From: WHSW01 sp963767285 | Lineage (GTDB): Bacteria; Actinomycetota; Thermoleophilia; Solirubrobacterales; 70-9 | Direction of reading: 5' to 3' | NCBI GenBank assembly: GCA_963767285.1 | Contig: CAVYDJ010000002.1 | Coordinates: 1 to 64,000, forward strand | Length of the DNA: 64,000 nucleotides | In this document: one piece after another, positions 1 to 8,659 of the stretch | How the letters are laid out: the number at the start of each line of letters is the position of its first letter | How positions within the stretch are numbered: position 1 is the stretch's first letter | Notes under the pieces: model-generated | Told to the model about the DNA's origin: nothing | The model's input: the letters and a program-made list of their open reading frames with translations, nothing else | Databases searched by the model: none | Made by a program: the position numbers and the translations under genes

Positions 1-28
1 AACCACATATCTACGAGCGGCTCGGCCT

Positions 29-887
29 ATGAGGCAGGCACTCCTTCATGATCTGCGGCGTCAGCGATTCTGGAGAAACTTCTTCATTCATGCCCTGTCT
101 GCGATTGGCCTCATCGCACTTCTCGCTGGGCTCTATGACGTATTCTTCCCGGAGATGGCCGATGGCAATGGGACCTGGTTGGTCATCGCGACGGTCGCTG
201 TCGCGCTAACCTATGCAGGCGCCCGATCGTGGCCTCGGCCGATCGAGCAGCAGTATGAGGCGCCGAACGTGAAGATCAGTGTGGTCAGGGGCGACATGCT
301 CGAGCAAGCCGCGGATCACCTTGTGATCGGCATGCAGACGACGTTCGACACCGAGCCGCCGCAGATCATCGCTCGGGCGAGTCCCAGGCCAGTTCGTCGA
401 CAAGCTCTACGGGGGTGACTTTGGGCGGCTCAATGCGGAGCTAGACGAAGCGCTCGACGGCAAATCGCCAGCCGGAATGATCACGAAGCCTGGGAAGACG
501 AAAATCTTTCCAGTTGGAACCGTTGCTGTCTTGAAACAAGCCGCGCGCTGCTTCTTCTGCGTCGCCTATTCGGAGATGGATAGCGAGAACGTCGCTCGAA
601 GCTCGATCGAGAACATGTGGCGAAGCCTTGATCAACTCTGGAGAGAAGTAGCCATCCATGCCAATGGCGGAACCGTCGCCGTCCCGGTACTGGGCGGTGG
701 ACTCGCCAGGCTGTCGCAGATTCTGCCCGTCCATGACTCGATACGGCTCACCATCATGTCCTTCATGTTCGCTTGCCGCCGCGAGCGGGTGTGTGACGAA
801 CTCAAGATCGTGGTGGCGCCCGATCGATACGATCGGCTCGACCGTCTAGAGATCCAGGCATTCCTAGTATCACTAAAGGCATCTTGA
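29..887 (+). pseudogene. TM-macro protein, type II Thoeris ThsA-like, frameshifted
   Basis: Two parts in different frames make one protein. The first (29-about 385) has two hydrophobic segments at about residues 18-40 and 50-66, then TFDTEPPQII. The second (from about 387, ending with TGA at 885-887) reads GQFVDKLYGG, KIFPVGTVAV and PVLGGGLARL. TFDTE, GQF, GTVA and GGGLARL are the conserved stations of the macro-like domain of membrane-anchored ThsA effectors (formerly DUF6430). In type II Thoeris this effector senses a nucleotide made by a TIR protein; a TIR gene lies convergently 205 bp away. One extra (or two missing) bases near 370-387 break the frame. It is either a sequence error or real inactivation. 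Family assignment is fairly firm; activity is not. Confidence 0.
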
Positions 888-1092
888 CTCCACCTCTCGA
901 TTGAGCCCTACCTCAATGGTTCCTGTCCGTACACACAGTTCTGAGCTCGTATCGCGACACTGCTTGCACGGGAATAATGGAGGAGTCGCACACAGGCTCG
1001 CCAATCCTCACCCGTCGTGGTGAAACCATATTCGAACTGACCGATGGGAGCCGCTGCCCAGAGGTGAATGTGACGCTCACTCTCGCACGCGG

Positions 1093-1821
1093 TCAGCTCT
1101 CACCACGGCCTCGCGTCCATCCTTCGTCGACATTTACGTATGTGGTATCTGGTGCCCGGCCCTGGCCAAACGTAACTACGGCTGGCGGAAGAATTGATAT
1201 GTTCAACGTAACTGCATCGGCGGCCACCTTGTGGTGCACCAGCGATATGGGGTGAGCCGCAGTTGGAACAAATAGATGCCGCCTGACGTATGGCCCCCAA
1301 CGCAATGTGATCATATGTTCCGTGTGGAGGTTCTTGACTGCCGGCATGACCCGCACCCACACCTGACCAACATATTCCTCTGGATGATCGCAATGCCAAT
1401 CGGCATTTGGAACCCTGGAGAACAGGGCGCCTACCTTTTGCGCAATCACGCCCACTCCATCCGTCCAAACGAGATAGCTTTTGTCCTCTAATAGGGGATA
1501 CCGATCCAGGCACACCTGTACGTCCGCGCACGGGATCGGGATGACATGCACGTCACCGGTGCGCGTTTCTCGAGCTATAGCCGAGTCGAGTTCCTTCTTT
1601 GTCCAGTTGCGCGTTAAGAACCTCTCGGTCATGAGGACCAACGAATAGCGACATAGTGAAAGTCCAGTGTTGATTTTTCGAACTATGCTGTCTCCCGGAC
1701 GTATCTGACCCTTGTCAACCCAGCAACTTACACCCACCGAGTTTAGCTCCGCCTCCAGTGGGGTCACATAAGCGATCTTGTCGGCGTCTGCATGACAAAT
1801 GAAGACGTCTCGACTAGGCAT
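1093..1821 (-). CDS. TIR-domain protein, candidate Thoeris ThsB
   Basis: 242 aa. Residues 1-135 form a TIR domain: it opens RDVFICHADAD, and Glu77 in NWTKKELD is at the position of the NADase catalytic glutamate. Residues about 150-242 are a beta-rich C-terminal domain with TLRWGPYVRR (W175-G176-P177) and FGQG, resembling prokaryotic YEATS-like domains attached to conflict proteins; that resemblance is from memory and less certain. The ATG at 1819-1821 follows a good ribosome site (GGGAGG). TIR proteins of this kind make cyclic or conjugated ADP-ribose signals from NAD+ on phage infection. Pairing with the TM-macro gene suggests type II Thoeris. It could instead belong with the Hsp70/J-domain genes upstream on the same strand. 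Confidence 0.
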   Translation of the reverse strand: MPSRDVFICHADADKIAYVTPLEAELNSVGVSCWVDKGQIRPGDSIVRKINTGLSLCRYSLVLMTERFLTRNWTKKELDSAIARETRTGDVHVIPIPCADVQVCLDRYPLLEDKSYLVWTDGVGVIAQKVGALFSRVPNADWHCDHPEEYVGQVWVRVMPAVKNLHTEHMITLRWGPYVRRHLFVPTAAHPISLVHHKVAADAVTLNISILPPAVVTFGQGRAPDTTYVNVDEGWTRGRGES

Positions 1822-2081
1822 GCCATCCTCCCACTATTCGGAGTTTCCCACATGGATTTTCGCAAAGTAGCCAATGAAGAGGGGCTCTGCGAGTCAAATC
1901 CTAGCCTGATAGCGCGAAATATGAGTTGCGCTACCCGGGGGACGCCGGCGGCGATGGAGAAATCGCGCCTACTGGCGGTTAGAATGCAACACCTCGGGGA
2001 CGACCGCGCACCGGAATCTCGAGGGGAGCGTGATCGCCGATGCGACACGCCGAAAACGCTACTCCGTATGGACAACTCGGA

Positions 2082-2264
2082 CTAACCGCCAATAGCCGTC
2101 GTCGCCTCGAAGATCTTCTCTTTGTAGGGGAAACCGCGCTTAACGCTGTCGCAGGTTCCATTGCGGCAGACAAAGACGACCCACGTTCCCTTTGGCTGGT
2201 AATCCTCCTGATCGGCATACAGTTGCCGCTCACACTCTGGGCAATGCAGGACTGATCGTGCCAT
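2082..2264 (-). CDS. small zinc-ribbon protein, function unknown
   Basis: 60 aa. Two cysteine pairs, HCPECER and CRNGTCD, are arranged as a zinc ribbon, with aromatic residues between them. The start chosen is the ATG at 2262-2264 because AAGGAG sits 6 bases upstream; an upstream in-frame ATG has no such site. The gene lies between the J-domain/TPR gene and the TIR gene on the same strand and may be part of that operon. I do not recognise a named family. Confidence 0.
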   Translation of the reverse strand: MARSVLHCPECERQLYADQEDYQPKGTWVVFVCRNGTCDSVKRGFPYKEKIFEATTAIGG

Positions 2265-2292
2265 CACTAACTCCTTGTAGCAGAAAAGGTTG

Positions 2293-3457
2293 CTAGCCTG
2301 CAGAATGCCGTTGGCAACGCCCGGATCCAGCATGCCACTGACCACATCTCATGGCGGCGGTTCCTTCAGCACTAGATGCCCCGACTAGCGATGTCAAAGC
2401 GTTTCGCGCTGTGCTTCCAGGTCGCCATGTGGTGGGTGCCAATGTGGAGCCCAAAATCAACACGGAAAGGAGTAATGCTGCTGGATTTGCGGCAATCAGC
2501 AGCAGACTGACAAACAACGCGATACCCCAGCCGCCAACGCTCGAATGGAAGAATCTCGTCGTTGCGGCATGGTCGGCGACCTCAAGATTCTCCTTCAGCG
2601 ACCTCCGTAGCGGTCCGTCCTCAAATGTCAGCTTAAGGGCACGTCCTGACATTCGCCGAGTAATGTCGATCTGGGCAGGCGATGTGATGATGTAGCCGCC
2701 GTCACGCAGCCGTGACCGCTTCTGTCAGATTCACCGCTTGCAGCGCGAGTGCGAGGTAGTACTGGAACACAGCAACGAGTGGATGCTGCTCGACTACGGC
2801 CTCCATGATATCCAACGCCTTCTCGGCCATCCCTTGGATAAGATAGACATTTGCAATTGCCGTCTTGTAGAGAGGCTCGTCGGGAGCAAGGCGCAGCGCA
2901 AACTCATATTCGCTCAAGGCCTCGCCCCAGCTTCCGAGCGCGAGAAACGCCTCTGCGTAGTCAAAGTGGTACTCCGGATTGTCCGGTCTAAGCCCGATTG
3001 CTTCACGAAATTCGAATCCCGCGTCGCGATAGTTTCCCATCACAAACGACGAGTTTGCGCGAATTGCCCATGCCTCATGATTTGCTCCATCGTACGCAAT
3101 GGCCTCGCGCGCCGGCATAGAACGCGGCCGCGGCATTTCCTGCCCCGAAGTACTTCTTTGCTATCGGCAGCCAGTCGCGCTTCCCCGGCGGACTATCGAC
3201 GGCTTCGGCCACTTGGCTTCGCGTGGGCGTTGAGTCGAAATGACGACGCTTCACTGGATCAAGCAGGACGCGCTCGGCCTCAGCTATCTCGCGGATCAAC
3301 TCTTCGGCCTGAGCTCGTTTGATCGGATCAGACTGAGCCGCCCGCTTGGTCCACATGCGGCGTTTCTCCCGGATTGCGGTCGCGATAACAGCTTCGTCGG
3401 CCGTAGACGCGATCCGAGAACGTGGTAATGGTCGACATACTCCGCAGTCATCGTCAT
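2293..3457 (-). pseudogene. J-domain/TPR protein partner of Hsp70, three frameshifts
   Basis: Joined across frames, the product reads MTMTAEYVDHYHVLG, then STADEAVIATAIREKRRM and AEAERVLLDPVKRRHFD (a J-like domain without HPD), then TPR helices (ANHEAWAIRANSSF, PEYHFDYAEAFLALG, EPLYKTAIANVYLIQG), then GGYIITSPAQIDITRR and a C-terminal hydrophobic hairpin (GIALFVSLLLIAANPAALLL). Frames change near 3405, 3115 and 2700, by one base each time. The ATG at 3455-3457 lies 3 bases after the Hsp70 stop, so the two genes were one operon. Such proteins feed a dedicated Hsp70. Three indels in one 1.2-kb gene mean decay or poor sequence here. Confidence 0.
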
Positions 3458-3460
3458 GAC

Positions 3461-4210
3461 TTAGTTCACCTCTAGATCCCTATTCTTCGATCGGGCAACC
3501 GCTACCTCGTCGTCGCTGAGATTCGCCACATTCTCAACCTCAAACGTTCCGAGGGACCGATTCACACTCAGGTCTGTGACCTCTACCTGAATATTCTGTT
3601 CGATGTTGTAGTAGAAGGTAACCCCGATCGGCGCTCCGGCAGGATACGGCGGGATGAAGAACAACTGGCCTCCGTCCTTGGTGACATGCCGAACGTAGGC
3701 TGGATCCTCGTCATCGCCTTGTGTTACTTCCACACGGATCGACACTTGGCCATCGACAACGGTCCTGAGGAGCTCGCTCTGTCTGGCGGGGACCTTGGTG
3801 TTGCGCGGGATGATCACGATATTCCGCGGGACGTTGTCTTCATCTAGCGCGATCGTACCGAGTCCCTGTGACGTGACATCAAGGACCACAAGAGGAGGCG
3901 AGACGAGGTCCCCACTGCTTTCAAGGCTTGCTTGGACGGCCGCACCTAGGGCAACTAGCTCGTCCGGATTGCCAGGACGAATCGGCGGTTTTCCAGTGAT
4001 CTTCTCAAGCATCTTGACAACCATCGGCATGCGAGTCGATCCGCCGACGAGCAAGACATGGTCGATGTATCCGGCGCTCAAGTCGAGCTCTTCCATCACG
4101 GACAGCGTCTGATCGCGTGACTGATTGAGTAGATCGCTCGTGATCGCCTCGAACGTGTCACGAGTAATTGTGATGACCCTGTCAAAGCTACCGTGGCTTA
4201 GCGCAACGCG
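3461..4210 (-). pseudogene. Hsp70 (DnaK-like), 3' part only
   Basis: The reading frame gives ITRDTFEAITSDLL, then HVLLVGGSTRMPMV (the Hsp70 phosphate/adenosine motif), then a beta-rich substrate-binding domain (VVLDVTSQGLGTIAL, IIPRNTKVPARQ). It ends NRDLEVN without a classical EEVD-type lid, so this is a short variant Hsp70. Roughly the first 280-290 residues, including the ATP-binding start, are missing: homology stops near 4200-4213, where plus-strand sequence becomes GDP-mannose dehydratase. The stop is followed directly by the J-domain/TPR gene, its likely co-chaperone. Confidence 0.
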
Positions 4211-4226
4211 AGTCGAATGTGCCTGG

Positions 4227-4448
4227 CTCGGGTCCTTTGAGCAATACGTCGAGATAGATCCCCGTTACTTCCGTCCGGCCGAGGTTGATGCTCTCCAAGG
4301 CGACGCGACGAAGGCGAGAGCCGAACTCGGCTGGGAGACCGACGTGGGCTTCGATCGCCTCGTCGAGATCATGGTCGAGGCCGACGTCGATGCGCTCGCG
4401 GCACAACTGGCCGGCACTGTCGAGCGCTACAGCCACGAGGGGGCGTGA
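4227..4448 (+). pseudogene. gmd: GDP-mannose 4,6-dehydratase, C-terminal fragment
   Basis: About 70 residues remain: EQYVEIDPRYFRPAEVD, LQGDATKARAELGW, then a helical tail ending in TGA at 4446-4448. The DPRYFRPAEVD block is diagnostic of GDP-mannose 4,6-dehydratase, which makes the substrate of the next gene's product. The N-terminal NAD-binding domain and catalytic residues are absent because the gene is joined to the Hsp70 fragment of the accessory region. The left boundary is approximate (4213-4235). Confidence 0.
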
Positions 4449-5410
4449 TGGGTCGCAGCCAGCCAGACCCCGCGTTCTGGCAGGGTAGGACCGTCGCCGT
4501 CACGGGTGGTGCCGGCTTTCTCGGCAAGCCGACCACAAGCCGGCTCGAGGATTTGGGTGCCACCGTCCGGGTGATCCGGTCCGCCGAATATGACCTGAGG
4601 GTTCCGGTTGCGGCAAGGGACGCTGTGGAGGGCGTTGAGATCGTCGTTCACCTAGCGGCAAGGGTCGGGGGAATCGGCTTCAACCGCGCAAATCCGGCGC
4701 CGTTGGCGTACGACAACATGATGATGGGGGCAAACGTTTTTGAGGCTGCCCGACAAGCGGGAGTCGGCAAGCTCGTCGCGGCCTGCTCCGTCTGTGCCTA
4801 TCCATTCCATACGCCGGTGCCGTTCAGAGAGGAAACGATTTGGGACGGCTATCCCGAGCCGTCAAACGCCCCGTACGGGCTCGCCAAGAAGATGCTGCTC
4901 GTACTTTCAGACGCTTATCGGCGGCAGTACGGATTCGACAGCTGCGCCCCGGTAATCGCCAACCTCTATGGCCCCGAGGACAATTTTGATCTCAACGATT
5001 CGCACGTGATCGCAGCGATGGTTCGCAAGTTCTGCGACGCTGTCGTCCGGGGAGACGACTCGGTCACTCTATGGGGGACCGGCGCGCCGTCGAGGGAGTT
5101 CCTTCACGTTGACGATGCCGCGCGGGGCCTGCTCCTCGCAGCCGAGCGCCTTGAGACGTCCGAGCCGGTTAACTTGGGAACCGGCCAGGAGACGTCGATC
5201 CACCGACTCGCCGAGCTGATCTCGTCCGCGGCCGGATTCGAGGGCGAGATCGTTTGGGATTCGTCAATGCCAGACGGACAGCTGAAGCGGCACCTGGACG
5301 TCTCGAAGGCTCAGGAGCTGATTGGGTTCGAAGCTGAGGTCGCGCTCGAGGATGGGATCAGGCAGACGGTGGAGTGGTGGCAGGCGGCTGGCGAACCGGC
5401 TCGCGCTTGA
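4448..5410 (+). CDS. fcl: GDP-L-fucose synthase
   Basis: 320 aa from the ATG at 4448, which overlaps the gmd stop (TGATG); a GTG one codon earlier is also possible. The extended short-chain dehydrogenase has a Rossmann motif GGAGFLG (residues 20-26) and catalytic Tyr143/Lys147 in APYGLAKK, preceded by ACSVCAYP. It epimerises and reduces GDP-4-keto-6-deoxymannose to GDP-L-fucose in the cytoplasm, a sugar donor for envelope polysaccharide. Its normal partner gmd is truncated just upstream, so the pathway is broken in this sequence unless another copy exists. Its 3' end overlaps the convergent glycosyltransferase gene by 53 bp. Confidence 0.
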   Translation: MGRSQPDPAFWQGRTVAVTGGAGFLGKPTTSRLEDLGATVRVIRSAEYDLRVPVAARDAVEGVEIVVHLAARVGGIGFNRANPAPLAYDNMMMGANVFEAARQAGVGKLVAACSVCAYPFHTPVPFREETIWDGYPEPSNAPYGLAKKMLLVLSDAYRRQYGFDSCAPVIANLYGPEDNFDLNDSHVIAAMVRKFCDAVVRGDDSVTLWGTGAPSREFLHVDDAARGLLLAAERLETSEPVNLGTGQETSIHRLAELISSAAGFEGEIVWDSSMPDGQLKRHLDVSKAQELIGFEAEVALEDGIRQTVEWWQAAGEPARA

Positions 5411-6185
5411 CGGACTCCTTAAGGAACGGTCGCCGACGGACGATCGCTCGCAGGAACTGCGGGATGTCCACGAGATAGCGGCGGCCTAGCCTTCGCGGCT
5501 CCTGCAGGAGGCGGTAGAGCCAGGAGAGCCCGAGCGGCCCTAGCCACGCTGGTGGCTGCTTTTTCAGCCCGGCGTGGACGTCGAAAGCCGCTCCGACGCC
5601 GAGTAGGACAACTGGGCCCTCGAGTCGGTGGACCATCTCCGCCATCCAAAGATCCTGCTTCGGGGTCGAGAGGCCCACCCAGACCACCTGGGCCCGGCGC
5701 CGGCGAATCTCCGCGGCAATTGCATCCTTTTCGTCCTCACTCAACTGTCCATACGAAGGTGTACACGTCCCGGCGACCATCAGCCCCCGGAAGCGTTCTC
5801 GGAGCCGGTCGGCGAGCCGGTCGGCGACTCCGGGCGCTCCACCGTAGAAGAAGCACCTCCAGCCGGCGTCGGCTGCGCGCCTGCAAACCTCGGCCATCAT
5901 GTCCGGGCCGTACACGCGCTCGATCTCGGTTGCTCCCGCGTAGCGTCCGGACCAGACCATCGGCATCCCGTCTGGGGCTGTGATGTCGGCGCCGTTCAGG
6001 GCCTTCAGAACCGCCGGATCCCGTTGCGCCGCCATAACGCCCGAAACCGGTGTAAAACAGACGTACCGCGGTTCTCCCGACTCAATCCATGCGGCGACGG
6101 ACCGCAACACCTCGGCCGGCGTCGTGTTGCTGATCCTGACGCCGAGAATGTCGACCGCGTCCGGTTCGTACAAGTTTGCAGTCAT
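5358..6185 (-). CDS. WecG/TagA/CpsF-family glycosyltransferase (GT26)
   Basis: 275 aa. ITAPDGMPMVW (about 68-78) carries the conserved Asp-Gly of the family, followed by the GGAPG loop, a VVWVGLSTPKQDLWM block and LLGVGAAFDVHAG. GT26 enzymes move N-acetylmannosamine-type sugars from UDP onto lipid-linked GlcNAc for wall polymers. Here it probably acts on an undecaprenyl-linked intermediate beside the initiating transferase. The C-terminal Arg/Pro-rich tail probably binds membrane. It is transcribed divergently from the next gene across a 114-bp spacer. Confidence 0.
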   Translation of the reverse strand: MTANLYEPDAVDILGVRISNTTPAEVLRSVAAWIESGEPRYVCFTPVSGVMAAQRDPAVLKALNGADITAPDGMPMVWSGRYAGATEIERVYGPDMMAEVCRRAADAGWRCFFYGGAPGVADRLADRLRERFRGLMVAGTCTPSYGQLSEDEKDAIAAEIRRRRAQVVWVGLSTPKQDLWMAEMVHRLEGPVVLLGVGAAFDVHAGLKKQPPAWLGPLGLSWLYRLLQEPRRLGRRYLVDIPQFLRAIVRRRPFLKESVKREPVRQPPATTPPSA

Positions 6186-6299
6186 TTTGCGCGAGGATCG
6201 CAGATTCCGCAGTGAGGAGCTAAGGTGGCACGCCTGTTTAGCGGGGGGATGACGAGGGGACTAGATCCCAGGGGCAGCGGCGGTTAGGGAGATTCGAGA

Positions 6300-7847
6300 A
6301 TGGAGTCCATGAAGAGCCACGCGCGGGGATTGGAAGACGCGCCTGCGTCGGAACAGCCCCACGCCGTAGTCCGACTTCCTGCACAAGCCGTCGACCGCAC
6401 AGCTCGCCTCGGATCGTCGCGCTACGGCTATACGTTCCGGCGTTTGCTGCTCGCGAGCGATCTCCTCGCGATGGTTGTCGCCATCGCCGTGGCGGCGGTC
6501 GTTGCGATTCCGACTCGCTACAGCGATGTATGGGAGCTGGTCGGGGTTGTGGCCTTCGTGCCCATGTGGCTGTTCCTTGCGAGCTCTGTTGGTCTCTACC
6601 ACCTCGCGGAGCGGCGAATAGATCAGTCGGTGGTCGAAGAGGCTGCGCCGGTATTCACGATGACTACCGTCTGGATCTGGCTCTACGAGATCGTTGCATC
6701 GGGGCTTGGGGCACGGCCCGCACTCTTGGAACTAGGGACCATCTGGCTCGTCGCGATCGTCTCCGTTCTCGCCTTCAGGGCGATCGCCCGGAAGGTGGCC
6801 CGCGGGCGAAGCTGGTTCCGCCGCACCGTCGCGCTCATTGGAAGCGAGCAGGACACCGCGCAGGTTCTCCGGCGGATCCATCGGCATCCGGAGTGGGGCC
6901 TCGAGCCCGTCGTCGCGATCAGGCTCGAGGACGGAGCCGGACGAATCGACCATCTCCAGGGCCGTGGCGTCCGCAACCGGGAGCCGTTCGAGGTGACCGG
7001 CCACTCGAGCGTTGACGCGCGCAGGGTCGCAAATCTTCTCAAGGAGATGGACGTGGACCGCGCAATCGTTGCTGGCGGCTCCGCAAGCATGGCTGACCGG
7101 ACCGAGCTCACACGAACCCTTGCCGAGAGGCAGGTTTGCATCGACTATGTCTCCGGCGAGCCGGAGTCGTTGTACTCGTCGACCGCGCTTCATTATCTCG
7201 AGGGATTGCCGATCCTAACCATCCAGCCGACCCGGCTGTGGCGAGGATCCGCGCTGACCAAGCGGGCGGTCGACATTGCTGTGGCGAGCCTTGGACTCGC
7301 GATGTTGAGCCCAGTTCTCGCGTACGCCGCGATCAGAATCAGGCTCGATTCGCGAGGACCCGTTGTTTTCCGCCAGGCTCGCGTGGGCATGCACGGGCGT
7401 GAGTTCTCCATGATGAAATTCCGGACGATGGTCGATGGTGCCGACCAGCTTCGCGAGGAGGTCCGCGAGCTTTCGATGCATGGCGGGAACGGCATGCTCA
7501 AGGTGGTGGATGATCCGCGGGTGACGCGCTTCGGCGCCAAGCTTCGACGATGGTCGCTAGACGAGCTCCCTCAACTCATGAACGTGATCCGCGGGGAAAT
7601 GAGCCTCGTGGGACCTCGCCCCCTGCCGCCTGATGAGGCTGCGCTGGTAAACGGCTTTTTCGCCGAGCGGATGACGGTCAGGCCCGGCCTTACCGGTCCG
7701 TGGCAGACCCAGGGTCGCAGCGACATCCCGTTCGAGGACATGATCAAGCTCGACTACATGTACGTAGCCAACTGGACGATGCGTGAGGATTTCCGGTTGC
7801 TGGCGAGCACGCTTGGTGCGGTGACGCACGGGCGAGGCGCGTACTAG
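6300..7847 (+). CDS. polyprenyl glycosylphosphotransferase (exopolysaccharide initiation)
   Basis: 515 aa. The N-terminal half has hydrophobic helices starting at about residue 48 and a CoA-binding-like Rossmann region. The C-terminal sugar-transferase domain has KFRTM, LDELPQL and SLVGPRP, the usual catalytic stations. It transfers a sugar-1-phosphate to undecaprenyl phosphate in the membrane, starting a repeat unit. AGGGAG about 9 bases before the ATG supports the start. With fcl, the GT26 enzyme and the ligase it forms a capsule or exopolysaccharide locus. Confidence 0.
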   Translation: MESMKSHARGLEDAPASEQPHAVVRLPAQAVDRTARLGSSRYGYTFRRLLLASDLLAMVVAIAVAAVVAIPTRYSDVWELVGVVAFVPMWLFLASSVGLYHLAERRIDQSVVEEAAPVFTMTTVWIWLYEIVASGLGARPALLELGTIWLVAIVSVLAFRAIARKVARGRSWFRRTVALIGSEQDTAQVLRRIHRHPEWGLEPVVAIRLEDGAGRIDHLQGRGVRNREPFEVTGHSSVDARRVANLLKEMDVDRAIVAGGSASMADRTELTRTLAERQVCIDYVSGEPESLYSSTALHYLEGLPILTIQPTRLWRGSALTKRAVDIAVASLGLAMLSPVLAYAAIRIRLDSRGPVVFRQARVGMHGREFSMMKFRTMVDGADQLREEVRELSMHGGNGMLKVVDDPRVTRFGAKLRRWSLDELPQLMNVIRGEMSLVGPRPLPPDEAALVNGFFAERMTVRPGLTGPWQTQGRSDIPFEDMIKLDYMYVANWTMREDFRLLASTLGAVTHGRGAY

Positions 7848-7899
7848 ATCGGCATACAGAGCACGGCGGCGGGTACGACTCGTCAGACTCGTGGGTGGG

Positions 7900-7905
7900 T
7901 AGCCT
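7900..7905 (+). promoter_or_regulatory. -10 hexamer for a leaderless sigma-factor mRNA
   Basis: TAGCCT followed by exactly 6 bases and then the GTG start at 7912, so transcription would begin at or next to the start codon. No Shine-Dalgarno sequence is visible before the GTG. The same spacing recurs before three other genes in the window. Confidence 0.
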
Positions 7906-7911
7906 CGGACT

Positions 7912-8631
7912 GTGAACGCGACGGACAAGCCATCTCTTGCAACCGCCTACGACGACCATGTCTGGCGCGTCTACGGCTTTCTCGGCTATCGGCTGCGGTC
8001 GAGGGAGGACGCCGAGGATCTGACCCAGCAGACGTTCGAACGCGCTCTGAAAGCGTGGCACCGGTTTGATCCCGACAGGGGCGCCGTTGAGGCTTGGCTC
8101 ATTTCAATCGCACGCAACCTCCTGATCGATCACTTTCGGCGTGACCGGTCGGACAGCGAGCGGCCGTTGGATGACCATGCTGAACGGTTCCTCGGCGTCG
8201 AGGCGGGCCCTGACGACATCGGACTGGATCCTGAGCTGCACGCGGCACTTGCGCAGCTCTCCGAGCGCGATCGCGAGGTGATCGCGCTTCGGTTCGGCGG
8301 GGATCTCACCGGACCGGAGATTGCCGAGATTACGGATCTGAGCGTCGCGAACGTCCAGCAGATCCTCTCCCGAAGCCTTCGCGCCTTGCGCAGCGAGCTT
8401 CCGGGGCGCGCGCCGCGGCCTAACCCGCAGAGAGCGGGCCGACGCCGGCGATTCCGATCACTGCGATCGCGAGTAGGAATGCTCCCGAGGTCGCGTAGGC
8501 CGCGATTAGCAACCGCACTCTTCGAGGCTGCTCGGCGGGCGCCCTTTCGAGCAGCTGACGTCGCAACTCGCCTCGAAACGCCGCACGGGGAACCGGCCGG
8601 GAGGTGGCGAGCCGGCGCTCGACCTCTTTGA
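7912..8631 (+). CDS. ECF-type sigma factor
   Basis: 239 aa as read. Region 2 spans about residues 10-75 (HVWRVYGFLGYRL, DAEDLTQQTFERALKAW, AWLISIARNLLIDHFRRD) and region 4 about 100-160 (LSERDREVIALRF, LTGPEIAEITDLSVANVQQ). It would direct RNA polymerase to a specific regulon. The last 70 or so residues are Arg/Pro-rich and lie opposite the small gene at 8420-8659. They look like read-through of antisense sequence rather than a domain, so the functional protein may be about 170 aa, or a stop was lost. No anti-sigma factor with a zinc motif is adjacent. Confidence 0.
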   Translation: MNATDKPSLATAYDDHVWRVYGFLGYRLRSREDAEDLTQQTFERALKAWHRFDPDRGAVEAWLISIARNLLIDHFRRDRSDSERPLDDHAERFLGVEAGPDDIGLDPELHAALAQLSERDREVIALRFGGDLTGPEIAEITDLSVANVQQILSRSLRALRSELPGRAPRPNPQRAGRRRRFRSLRSRVGMLPRSRRPRLATALFEAARRAPFRAADVATRLETPHGEPAGRWRAGARPL

Positions 8632-8659
8632 GCCCGTCGTGTTCGCCGTCGATCGTCAT
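8420..8659 (-). CDS. small membrane protein coupled to O-antigen ligase gene
   Basis: 79 aa: a charged N-terminal part (EVERRLATSRPVPRAAFRGE) followed by one transmembrane helix (LLIAAYATSGAFLLAIAVIG). The ATG overlaps the ligase stop as ATGA, indicating translational coupling. The layout recalls short anti-sigma-like membrane proteins, and the gene is opposite the sigma factor's 3' end, but no zinc-binding motif is present. Function is unknown. Confidence 0.
   Translation of the reverse strand: MTIDGEHDGLKEVERRLATSRPVPRAAFRGELRRQLLERAPAEQPRRVRLLIAAYATSGAFLLAIAVIGIAGVGPLSAG

Noticed and set aside
977..1255. 92-residue plus-strand frame opposite the end of the TIR gene
   Set aside because: Most of it is antisense to the conserved C-terminal TIR domain and has no family resemblance.
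1880..1930. tRNA-like T-loop (GAGTCAAATCCTAGC)
   Set aside because: The stem has a mismatch, the loop lacks the TTC start and no acceptor stem or anticodon arm can be folded around it.
1822..2081. Open frames on both strands between the TIR and zinc-ribbon genes
   Set aside because: Low-complexity, no ribosome site, no domain; the 260-bp stretch appears non-coding.
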